Shown piece by piece: positions 12,272-18,557 of a stretch of 18,557 bases of DNA (positions within the stretch are counted from its first letter, which is position 1; the number at the start of each line of letters is the position of its first letter). The translations under genes were made by a program, and so were the position numbers. Source of the stretch: Sphingobacteriaceae bacterium (lineage in GTDB: Bacteria > Bacteroidota > Bacteroidia > Sphingobacteriales > Sphingobacteriaceae). Location of the stretch: the NCBI GenBank assembly GCA_947460275.1, contig CANHHZ010000015.1, positions 1 to 18,557 on the forward strand. The letters are read 5' to 3'. The notes under the pieces were generated by a model, which saw only the letters and a program-made list of their open reading frames with translations, was not told the DNA's origin and did no database searches.

Positions 12272-13696
12272 TTATGAATTTTTTTGGTTCCAGTCTGCGT
12301 GAAAAATACCTTCCATATCGGTTCGTTCAAAGGTGTGGGCACCAAAGAAATCGCGTTGTGCTTGGGTAAGGTTAGAGGGCATGTGGCTTGACCTTAGCAT
12401 ATCGAAAGAGGTGAGCGCTGCGGCATAGGTAGGGATAGCAATGCCCGCTTGCAAAGCAGTGGCAATTACATTTCTGGTGCCCGGTAGGCTTTGTTTAATT
12501 TTGTTTTCGATACCATTATCCATAAACAAATGCGCCAGTTGAGCATCTTTTTTGTAGGCTTGATAAATGTCTTGTAAAAATTCTGCTCTAATAATACAAC
12601 CTCCACGCCAAATTTTGGCAATTTCTGCTAGGTTTAAATCGTATGCGTATTGTAGCGACGCTTGCGATAATAAATGCATGCCCTGGGCATAGGCGCTAGC
12701 CATCGCAAAATAAAACGCTTGTTCCAAATCGTCGATAAATGTTGACGTTTCTTGTATAGGTTGAGCCGTACCAAATGTTTGCGACAGACTTACCCTTAAT
12801 TTTTTTAGTTTAGAGATGTTTCTGGCTGCAACAGCAGAATCAATAGCTGAGATAGGGGTTTCTAAATCCATAGCTACCTGTGATGTCCATTTACCAGTAC
12901 CTTTTGATTTTGCCTCGTCTTTAATTAAATCAACCAAATAGCGGCCTGTTTTTAAGTCTTTAAATAGAAAAATATCCTTGGTAATTTCCATTAAAAAAGA
13001 GTGTAATCTCCCTTTGTTCCAATGCTCAAAAACTTCTTGTATTTGTATGTTGTTGTATTTTAATCCATTTTTAAGAATGTCGTAAGTTTCTGCAATGAGC
13101 TGCATAATCGCATACTCTATGCCGTTGTGGGTCATTTTAACGAAATGTCCAGAAGCACCAGGACCAATGTAAGTTACACAAGGCTCGTTGTTTACTTTTG
13201 CGGCAATGGCCTCAAGCATGTTTTTCACTACAGTATAGGCTTCTTTGTCGCCGCCAGGCATTAGGCTAGGTCCAAATCTAGCACCTTCTTCTCCGCCAGA
13301 TATCCCCATGCCAAAGAAATGTATTCCTTTTTCTTTGAGTTCTATTGCTCTTCTACTTGTATCTGTAAAGTAGGAGTTTCCACTGTCTATGATAATGTCG
13401 CCTTGGCTAAGTAGTGGCGTTAATTCTAAAATAACACTGTCAACAATAGCACCTGCAGGCACCAAAAGAATTACAGTTTTTGGAGATTGTAAGCTTTGTA
13501 CAAATAGTTTAATGTCATTAAATCCTTTGAGTTGATGCTTTTTTCCTTCTTCTTCAAAAATTTGCACCATTTTTTCGCTCTTGTCATAGCCCGTAACATC
13601 GAAACCATTATCGGCCATGTTAAGGAGCAAGTTGCGCCCCATGGTGCCTAAGCCCACCATTCCAAAAGTAAACTTGACGTTATTTTCTGTACTCAT
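12272..13696 (-). CDS. gnd: 6-phosphogluconate dehydrogenase (decarboxylating), with an acidic coenzyme loop
   Basis: A 474-residue long-form 6PGDH, collinear with E. coli Gnd to the end (GAHTFERTDMEGIFHADW). The dinucleotide motif is GLGTMGRN (15-22); substrate and catalytic residues include SGGEEGA (133-139), Lys187, His190-Asn191 and Glu194 in GHFVKMTHNGIEYA; KGTGKWT is present. It converts 6-phosphogluconate to ribulose 5-phosphate and CO2. The loop after the second strand reads YDKSE (Asp38-Lys39-Ser40) where E. coli has FNRSR; the Arg that grips the NADP 2'-phosphate is replaced by Lys and preceded by an acidic residue, which could shift preference toward NAD. It is the first gene of its operon; a -7 element lies at 13740-13747. 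Confidence 0.96.
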   Translation of the reverse strand: MSTENNVKFTFGMVGLGTMGRNLLLNMADNGFDVTGYDKSEKMVQIFEEEGKKHQLKGFNDIKLFVQSLQSPKTVILLVPAGAIVDSVILELTPLLSQGDIIIDSGNSYFTDTSRRAIELKEKGIHFFGMGISGGEEGARFGPSLMPGGDKEAYTVVKNMLEAIAAKVNNEPCVTYIGPGASGHFVKMTHNGIEYAIMQLIAETYDILKNGLKYNNIQIQEVFEHWNKGRLHSFLMEITKDIFLFKDLKTGRYLVDLIKDEAKSKGTGKWTSQVAMDLETPISAIDSAVAARNISKLKKLRVSLSQTFGTAQPIQETSTFIDDLEQAFYFAMASAYAQGMHLLSQASLQYAYDLNLAEIAKIWRGGCIIRAEFLQDIYQAYKKDAQLAHLFMDNGIENKIKQSLPGTRNVIATALQAGIAIPTYAAALTSFDMLRSSHMPSNLTQAQRDFFGAHTFERTDMEGIFHADWNQKNS

Positions 13697-13739
13697 TGTT
13701 TGTGTTTTTTTAACCGCTTATCCAGCCGGACCTGCAATG

Positions 13740-13747
13740 CAAAAATA
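13740..13747 (-). promoter_or_regulatory. -7 promoter element for the gnd-zwf-pgl operon
   Basis: On the minus strand TATTTTTG matches TAnnTTTG. It would start transcription about 40 nt before the gnd ATG. No TTTG is visible at the usual -33 distance, so confidence is moderate. Confidence 0.4.
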
Positions 13748-13918
13748 CAAATGATTAACTTAAGGGAGGGATAGAATTACCTATAAACAAGGCTTAATTA
13801 TCAACAAAGCGGAAAGTAATGCACATTTTTTGAGATAACCATTAAAAGGTGTTTTTGTTCACTTTAACGATTCTCAAAATAAAGGTTGGATTTGCGAAAA
13901 GTGTAAGAAATTGATAAA

Positions 13919-15271
13919 CTAACTTATTTGCTGATTTAACTTTTCCATGGCTTTGGGCTTTAGCTTATAAAGAACTAGCCTTTTATCCTCTTTAGACGAA
14001 ACACGTTCAATAGCTTCATCAATTTGTAAGTTTAGCAACAGTTTTGCATTTAAATCTTTTAAGAATTTCATGCGGATGATGCGCTGATTGTCTGGTGATT
14101 TTTGATCAATATTTAGAATTTCATTAACCTCAATTACGGAAAGTTGCTTATCGCTAAACTGACTAATCGCTATCATTTTATTTAATAAGGTCAACTCAGT
14201 ATCGTTTAGGAAACTTTTATTGCGATTTTTATATTTTATTTTTCTTAGAATAAAGAATATTACAATACCTATAATGATTGCAACAAACAAAAGTATTGTA
14301 TAAAGAAATGGATTGGAACCATCTGGAGTATAAAACGATCCAATCAACTTAGCCTTTTTTAATAAATTCGATTTTGAAAGTTTGGTAAGGTTTGTTTGAT
14401 TTTCCCAATAATTATAAATGGTATCTCCAATGCTATAAAATCGATCATTAGGAGTAAAGCAGCATCTCATCGGTTCATCCACTAAATATACTTTATTAAA
14501 TTGAGGGTCTATAAGATATATTTTATCGCCCGACCACTGAATAAAGTGTTCACCATCCCAATAAACTGATCTAAGTGATCTAAATGGCAATTTAGGATTA
14601 ATGGTGCCTAATTTAGACCAATTTTGATTTTTAAAATTAAATGCATAAATATTTTCATCTATGGTTTTACCAAATTTTCTTGTTGCGAGATCAGATTCTG
14701 CTGCACCAGAATAAAAGATATCGTTTTTAGCATCATATCCTTGATAACCTCCTACCAAACTTTTTGGGCCTTCATCCTCAGGTCTAACTAATTGCCATTC
14801 TCTAAATTCTTGATCATAAAAAGTAATTACATTCGTGTAATGCCAAAAACCATACCCCCCAAAATTGTAAATCGTATCTCTACGTAAAAACTGTGTGGCC
14901 TTAAAATTGTAACCCTTATAATAAGTGTTATCTAACCTAGATAGGGTATTCTTAGCAATATCGTACTGATAAACTTGCCCGGTACCAGGAAAGGTAAATT
15001 TAACTAATCGGTCATGATTGCAATGAAAGAAGTGATGATTAAAGTCTGAGGGTAAATCTCTAAATGTATTATCCTCTACGATTGAATTTTTGGCCAATGT
15101 CCATACACCTGGCTTAATTTCAAGGGAATGATGACGTGTATTTACGTCTATTCTTTCTCTTAGTCCTGATTTATTGTTAATCCATTCAAAACATCTGTTT
15201 TGTGCACAAATTTTGGTTGAAAGACCTATAATAGCAAGAACAACTAAACTGAATTTTTGAAAGTGACTCAT
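13919..15271 (-). CDS. Kelch-like extracytoplasmic domain, one membrane helix, cytoplasmic winged-helix-like region
   Basis: A 450-residue protein. Residues 1-24 are a signal peptide (hydrophobic core 8-18, cleavage likely near ICAQ). Residues about 25-315 are rich in Tyr, Trp, Phe and Asn, with repeats of beta-propeller type; the clearest is the kelch-like YNFGGYGFWHYTNVITFYD (135-153), followed by EW and LVGGYQGYDAKNDIFYSG. A single membrane helix spans about 321-342, followed by a basic stop-transfer stretch (RKIKYKNRNK). The remaining 105 or so residues are cytoplasmic: helices with TELTLLNKMIA, a VIEVNEILNID helix-turn and IIRMKFLKDLN, then RLVLYKLKPKAMEKL as a possible wing. I infer a winged-helix-like fold, not proven. 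This architecture suggests a membrane-bound sensor, possibly a one-component regulator; no ligand is identifiable. It faces the DUF805 gene across 434 bp. Confidence 0.85.
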   Translation of the reverse strand: MSHFQKFSLVVLAIIGLSTKICAQNRCFEWINNKSGLRERIDVNTRHHSLEIKPGVWTLAKNSIVEDNTFRDLPSDFNHHFFHCNHDRLVKFTFPGTGQVYQYDIAKNTLSRLDNTYYKGYNFKATQFLRRDTIYNFGGYGFWHYTNVITFYDQEFREWQLVRPEDEGPKSLVGGYQGYDAKNDIFYSGAAESDLATRKFGKTIDENIYAFNFKNQNWSKLGTINPKLPFRSLRSVYWDGEHFIQWSGDKIYLIDPQFNKVYLVDEPMRCCFTPNDRFYSIGDTIYNYWENQTNLTKLSKSNLLKKAKLIGSFYTPDGSNPFLYTILLFVAIIIGIVIFFILRKIKYKNRNKSFLNDTELTLLNKMIAISQFSDKQLSVIEVNEILNIDQKSPDNQRIIRMKFLKDLNAKLLLNLQIDEAIERVSSKEDKRLVLYKLKPKAMEKLNQQIS

Positions 15272-15327
15272 AATTTAAAAATAAAATTTAAAGTTATTTT
15301 AATTGATCGACTAACTCCATTTAAATA

Positions 15328-15357
15328 TGTGATAAAGTGTTAATAACACGATTCACA
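15328..15357. promoter_or_regulatory. 30-bp two-layer dyad, possible operator
   Basis: Inner arms GTGTTA and TAACAC flank a single A (15337-15349). Outer arms TGTGA (15328-15332) and TCACA (15353-15357) share nearly the same centre. It lies 57 bp upstream of the kelch-gene start. The outer half-sites recall CRP-family half-sites, but spacing and context are not diagnostic. Confidence 0.4.
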
Positions 15358-15388
15358 TAAAATCTCTAAAATTTCACAGGTCATTCTA

Positions 15389-15401
15389 ATAACATTGTTA
15401 T
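15389..15401. promoter_or_regulatory. 13-bp dyad, possible operator
   Basis: ATAACA and TGTTAT flank a single T, with weaker CT/AG extension outside. Its TAACA/TGTTA cores are those of the neighbouring dyad in opposite order. Confidence 0.3.
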
Positions 15402-15705
15402 CAGATTAACTAATAATTAAATGGAATTAACTAAATCAAATTCATATGTAAGGTCTATTTGCTCCATCTACAAATGAAATTGAAAGATAACATTATACAA
15501 TGCTTTTAGAGAAAAATATTTTAATATAAGTAAAATATAAAGAGGCTACACCAAAACAAGCGAAGGAAGTATTCACGGCGATCATGTATTAACCCTAAAT
15601 AACTGCAACATCCTTATAGTTCGTGCAACAGCATAGAGTAACAATAAAACAGCTACACACCATTTATAAACCTATTTATTCATCCAGAAACATTAAACAA
15701 AATTT

Positions 15706-17082
15706 ATGAGCTACTATTTTAACGCCTTAAAAAACATCTTTAATTACAAAGGAAGAGCCACCAGAAGTGAATACTGGTATTTTGTACTATTCAATATTTT
15801 ACTTGTTTTTATAACAGGTTGGGCTAGCGAAAGATTTTTCTACCAGTATATTTCTACACAAACAGTTGTTAATGCATTATTGCTTTATCAATTATTTCTC
15901 TTTATACCTTATTTCTCATTAGCCGTAAGACGGCTTCATGATGTTGGTAAGAACGGTTGGATGGTGCTTATTGGGTTTATTCCACTACTTGGTTGGATTT
16001 GGTTACTGATTTTATTTGTAAAAGGCAGCAACAAGTTTGATAATAAATATGGTCCTTACGCCGGTGCAGTCAACATGAATAGTGAAGATGAAAAATCTAA
16101 GGCGATAAAAGAAATTTCGCCTGAAACATGGAATTTTTGGTTAAATAGATTGACGTATTTGCTGGGTATTGGAATTATATCTTCGGGATATTTTACATGG
16201 ATTAAGGTTTATGCCAGTGCTGGTGGACATAGCAGTAATTTTTCGGGTGATGGAGGGTTTATGTATACCATACCTGCAGGTGTGTTGGTCTTATTTTTTA
16301 CCTACGATAAAAAACTGCAGCAGTACAGAAAATATTATGGACTTGCATTGGTAGCGCTTTCCTGTTATTTATTCCTGAGTTATACTAGGCATGTATCTGT
16401 TTCAGCAGGAGGGAATTCTGCAAGTGGAGGTACTAAAGCTGGGTTAGGTGTTATCTTACTAGCTATAATGAGTAGCCTATACTTTTTAGCCAATCTCATT
16501 AAACCTGCTACGTTAGGCCGAATACTTACGCCTTTGTTTATAATTTTATCTATATTAATCTGGTTTACTTCATTAGAGCCTTGGTTTGCCTATTGTTATG
16601 AACACGATTATATTAATACGTATGCTAGAGACAAATATCCATTTTATGTAATCAATACATATTCCATTAGCTTCATGGCATTTATTGCATTGATTGCTTT
16701 ATTATTTAGAAAAAAAATCAATTTGAGTAAAAGTAAGTTAATGCTTATCATGACACTCTTCACTTACACTTCATTAATCTATTGGAGAACCTTACATAGA
16801 TATTTTCATCCTGACACCGATCTAGGATTGCAAGATTCATTTCTTAGCATTCAATCAGTATTCAATTATATAAATATAGCAAGTGTGTTGGTGGCATTTG
16901 TATTACTAGCCACTAATCTAATGGAGTTGTTGAAGGATAATTTTCAAAACGACAACTTACTTAAGATTTATGATTTCTTTAACCGTCAGTATGTAAAGAT
17001 AATTTGGCTGTTAGTCAGTTTAATAGTTATGAGTTTTATCATGAGTAAATCATCCTATCATATAATATCCTTCTTGTTCTAA
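15706..17082 (+). CDS. DUF805 domain fused to a multi-helix membrane protein
   Basis: A 458-residue integral membrane protein. Residues 1-120 are a complete DUF805 domain: NALKNIFNYKGRATRSEYW start, hydrophobic segments about 25-39, 57-74 and 84-105, the RRLHDVGKNGW signature (75-85) and the closing FDNKYGPY (111-118). Free-standing DUF805 proteins (YhaH-like) usually end there. Here about 338 more residues follow with roughly nine hydrophobic segments (near 148-168, 187-199, 211-227, 245-265, 273-288, 317-333, 345-358, 389-406, 431-446). Two loops carry SAGGHS (171-176) and SAGGNS (233-238), each before a helix, hinting at an internal repeat. Function is unknown for DUF805 and for the extension. 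It is divergent from the kelch gene and 225 bp upstream of the small secreted protein. Confidence 0.9.
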   Translation: MSYYFNALKNIFNYKGRATRSEYWYFVLFNILLVFITGWASERFFYQYISTQTVVNALLLYQLFLFIPYFSLAVRRLHDVGKNGWMVLIGFIPLLGWIWLLILFVKGSNKFDNKYGPYAGAVNMNSEDEKSKAIKEISPETWNFWLNRLTYLLGIGIISSGYFTWIKVYASAGGHSSNFSGDGGFMYTIPAGVLVLFFTYDKKLQQYRKYYGLALVALSCYLFLSYTRHVSVSAGGNSASGGTKAGLGVILLAIMSSLYFLANLIKPATLGRILTPLFIILSILIWFTSLEPWFAYCYEHDYINTYARDKYPFYVINTYSISFMAFIALIALLFRKKINLSKSKLMLIMTLFTYTSLIYWRTLHRYFHPDTDLGLQDSFLSIQSVFNYINIASVLVAFVLLATNLMELLKDNFQNDNLLKIYDFFNRQYVKIIWLLVSLIVMSFIMSKSSYHIISFLF

Positions 17083-17133
17083 TCCCTTAAACTCAGATGA
17101 TTTTACCAAAGTAAAAATACATGATTGGGTAGG

Positions 17134-17162
17134 CTTTAGGATTAATCAAATACGAAATAATC
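17134..17162 (+). repeat. Repeated downstream segment, copy A
   Basis: The segment from CTTTAGGATTAATC to ACGAAATAATC, starting 51 nt after the DUF805 stop, is nearly the same as the segment at 17771-17800 after the next gene. A weaker second block of similarity runs about 17210-17270. Confidence 0.6.
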
Positions 17163-17307
17163 AAAAGATAGTGTCTTTTTTAAGCGGTATATTCTAGCCT
17201 ATAACTCGAATAATAATGCAAAGATCGTTGAGCTGTGAAACAACTAAAAAAACAGGGAGTAATCTGAAAAGCCAAAAGAGTAAGAAAAATTTAACACACA
17301 TTTTAAG

Positions 17308-17718
17308 ATGAAAAATGCTATAAGTTTACTATCTATTTGTTTTTGTTTTTTTCAGGCTATTGGCCAAACTAAAACCAATACTACACCAACCTCAAAAGTA
17401 GCGCCTACTACTGTCAATCAATTGTTGCAAGGTAAGTGGCAAAGTATGGACGACAAAACAAACTACCTGGTATTTGAAAAAAATCTAAGAAAAGAAATTG
17501 CAGGTGGAGAGAAAACCTGGGACGTAGAGTCATATGTACTGTCAAACAAATGCGTAAATGAAAGTAATGTAGATAGTGAAACTGAACCCGAGAAAGACAA
17601 ATATATTTCTTGCAAAGAATCTGATATGTGTTGGTATATCGTAACTGTAAATAAAGATTTTCTAACCCTAAGTTATGTTGGCCGGGGAAATAGCTTGAGA
17701 TATAAACGGGTAAAATAA
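17308..17718 (+). CDS. Small secreted lipocalin-like protein, function unknown
   Basis: A 136-residue protein with a signal peptide (hydrophobic core about 5-17, cleavage near AIGQ/T at 20). A Thr/Pro/Ser linker follows (21-36), then a domain opening LLQGKWQSMDDKTNYLVFEKN (39-59). The GKW start followed by short beta strands is the style of lipocalin-like domains seen in Bacteroidota secreted proteins, but the match is by pattern only. The mature part has three cysteines (82, 102, 108), of which 102 and 108 are close enough for a disulfide. There is no lipobox cysteine after the signal, so it is probably periplasmic or secreted rather than a lipoprotein. It follows the DUF805 gene on the same strand, at a distance (225 bp) that suggests its own promoter. 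Confidence 0.8.
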   Translation: MKNAISLLSICFCFFQAIGQTKTNTTPTSKVAPTTVNQLLQGKWQSMDDKTNYLVFEKNLRKEIAGGEKTWDVESYVLSNKCVNESNVDSETEPEKDKYISCKESDMCWYIVTVNKDFLTLSYVGRGNSLRYKRVK

Positions 17719-17770
17719 AATCAAGTTTCTAAAAACACCGGTTTGCTTTACACAAGCCTAAGTGAACAGG

Positions 17771-17800
17771 GTTTAAGGATTAACCAACTACGAAATCATT
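17771..17800 (+). repeat. Repeated downstream segment, copy B
   Basis: GTTTAAGGATTAACC to ACGAAATCATT aligns with 17134-17162 with one single-base gap and few mismatches. It starts 52 nt after the stop of the lipocalin-like gene, matching the 51 nt of copy A after the DUF805 stop. Confidence 0.6.
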
Positions 17801-17897
17801 AATAATTGCACAGTAGATGTAAGTCCCGTGAAAACGAATACAGAAGAGAATAAAGAAGATTATTGTAATGTTCAAACTCAGCTTGCACTAAAAACCC

Positions 17898-17928
17898 AAG
17901 CGCTATCCTACAGGTAGCGCTTTTTTTT
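17898..17928 (+). terminator. Rho-independent terminator
   Basis: Stem arms AAGCGCTA (17898-17905) and TAGCGCTT (17915-17922), with an inner CCT/AGG pairing that extends the stem, followed by a run of eight T (17921-17928). It ends transcription coming from the lipocalin-like gene and isolates the nitroreductase gene downstream. Confidence 0.85.
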
Positions 17929-18073
17929 ATACCCTTAGCAAATCCAAGCCTCGGCAGAAAAGAGGCAAGGTAAGGAAGCTGGAATAATTTTGGGCAAGCA
18001 ATAAAAAAACGCATCTTCGCTAAATATATTTCACTAAAAAAAGGTAGTTTTATAGCATACCAACACACACACC

Positions 18074-18557
18074 ATGGCAAAAGCCGATATCTTTTCTAAA
18101 GTTCCCGAATTAAACTATTCAGAACCAGCCGCTAAAACCGATTTTGAAGCCTTTAAAACCGTAGTGCACAGCCGCCGTAGCATACGGGTATACGAACCAA
18201 CTCCCATTCCAGATGCTGTTATGCGTGAATGCTTGGAATTGACACTCTTAGCACCAAACTCCTCTAACTTACAACCTTGGGAGTTTTTCTGGGTACGCTC
18301 TGCCGAAAAGAAAGCCGAATTGGTAAAACTATGCCTATCGCAACCGGCGGCACGTACCGCCCCCGAGTTAATTGTTGCCGTAGCCCGACCCGATTATTGG
18401 AAAATAAACCGAGAACGTATGCTCGAATTGCTTACCCAAAACGGAGAGCAAGGTTCGGGTTATCAATACTATAAAAAAATTACCCCATTGGCCTATAACC
18501 TAGGCTTTTTAAACCTGTTTGGCCTTGCCAAAAAAGTATTAATTTGGTTTAAAGGAC
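18074..18557 (+). CDS. Nitroreductase family protein (partial at 3' edge)
   Basis: An ATG at 18074 opens a frame that stays open to the window end (161 full codons). The family's FMN-binding start is clear: VVHSRRSIRVYEPTPIP (30-46) with Arg34-Arg35-Ser36, followed by LAPNSSNLQPWEFFWVR (59-75), the usual APS/NxQPW loop. A conserved PELIVAVARPDYW strand (97-109) follows. These flavoproteins reduce nitroaromatics, quinones or flavins with NAD(P)H; the physiological substrate is unknown, and members with dehalogenase or dehydratase-like roles exist. The insert around 110-160 (YQYYKKITPLAYNLGF and a hydrophobic LNLFGLAKKVLIWF) is longer than in minimal nitroreductases. A strong terminator upstream makes it the start of its own transcript. 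Confidence 0.88.
   Translation, partial: MAKADIFSKVPELNYSEPAAKTDFEAFKTVVHSRRSIRVYEPTPIPDAVMRECLELTLLAPNSSNLQPWEFFWVRSAEKKAELVKLCLSQPAARTAPELIVAVARPDYWKINRERMLELLTQNGEQGSGYQYYKKITPLAYNLGFLNLFGLAKKVLIWFKG

Larger units (their letters stand above)
15272..15705. other. 434-bp divergent intergenic region with two dyad-symmetric sites
   Basis: No gene was found. Very AT-rich. Two inverted repeats are visible at 15328-15357 and 15389-15401 (listed separately), 52 bp apart centre to centre. The stretch near 15541-15660 is less AT-rich (AGGCTACACC, CGGCGATC) and might be the leader of the DUF805 gene. No exact TAnnTTTG was found close to either start; a one-mismatch TAACTTTA lies about 15-25 nt before the kelch gene on the minus strand. 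Confidence 0.6.
17719..18073. other. Intergenic region with repeat copy B and a terminator
   Basis: No supported gene. It contains repeat copy B (17771-17800), a weaker continuation to about 17865 resembling the leader of the gene at 17308, a strong terminator (17898-17928), and the leader of the nitroreductase gene. A 7-codon frame (17868-17891) precedes the terminator and could be the stub of a lost gene. A minus-strand frame covering 17799-18080 runs through the terminator and is not credible. Confidence 0.6.

Noticed and set aside
10753..12345. Longer zwf start (ATG at 12345)
   Set aside because: It would overlap gnd by 74 nt and add 27 residues unlike the family; the ATG at 12264 gives the usual N-terminus just before the GGTGDL motif.
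17868..17891. 7-codon open frame before the terminator as a leader peptide
   Set aside because: The peptide (MFKLSLH) has no run of one amino acid that would suggest attenuation, and the terminator is followed by an unrelated gene with its own leader.
17799..18080. Minus-strand open frame of 93 codons
   Set aside because: It runs through the strong terminator and the nitroreductase start, has Cys/Leu/Phe-rich composition without domain pattern, and no promoter is visible.
18277..18474. Plus-strand frame within the nitroreductase region
   Set aside because: It lies in another frame of the nitroreductase gene, whose motifs are clear; the product is Arg-rich without domains.

Overview
This AT-rich 18.6 kb window reads as chromosomal DNA of a Bacteroidota bacterium, most likely a Sphingobacteriaceae member close to Pedobacter. 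Three things point there: the protein repertoire (gcdH, folB, rlmF, yajQ, ppk-ppx, gnd-zwf-pgl, a kelch/membrane protein), several upstream regions with the Bacteroidota -7 promoter motif TAnnTTTG, and few clear Shine-Dalgarno sequences. No insertion sequence, phage gene, CRISPR array, tRNA or rRNA was seen. The genus assignment is inference; the phylum is well supported.

Layout. (1) 1-243: 3' end of lysA (lysine/diaminopimelate pathway). (2) 240-2094, minus strand: a three-gene unit of glutaryl-CoA dehydrogenase, an SRPBCC/AHSA1-like protein and a small two-helix membrane protein. (3) 2219-4984, plus strand: folB, then a conserved 437-residue protein of unknown function overlapping rlmF by 1 nt. 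(4) 4986-5477, minus: yajQ, 1 bp from rlmF. (5) 5539-9000, plus: a lysine-rich small protein, then ppk1 and ppx overlapping by 1 nt (polyphosphate synthesis and breakdown). (6) 9001-9408: a cluster of palindromic intergenic repeats between converging genes, with a visible duplication and deletion history. (7) 9409-13696, minus: gnd, zwf, pgl and an AlkB-like dioxygenase, an oxidative pentose phosphate operon with a DNA/RNA repair-type gene at its end. (8) 13919-17718: a kelch-like, single-pass membrane protein with a probable cytoplasmic winged-helix region (minus), divergent from a DUF805 fusion membrane protein (plus), which is followed by a small secreted lipocalin-like protein. (9) 17719-18073: a diverged copy of a downstream/leader segment and a strong terminator. 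(10) 18074-18557: 5' part of a nitroreductase.

Most of the window is housekeeping metabolism. The less ordinary parts are the repeat cluster at 9072-9400, where I can reconstruct a block duplication and a 12-bp deletion between AGCTA direct repeats; the kelch-TM-cytoplasmic protein facing a DUF805 chimera across a 434-bp gap with two dyad-symmetric sites; a repeated segment placed 51-52 nt after two consecutive stop codons (17134 and 17771); and an unusual coenzyme loop in Gnd. I found no clear new defence or mobile system.
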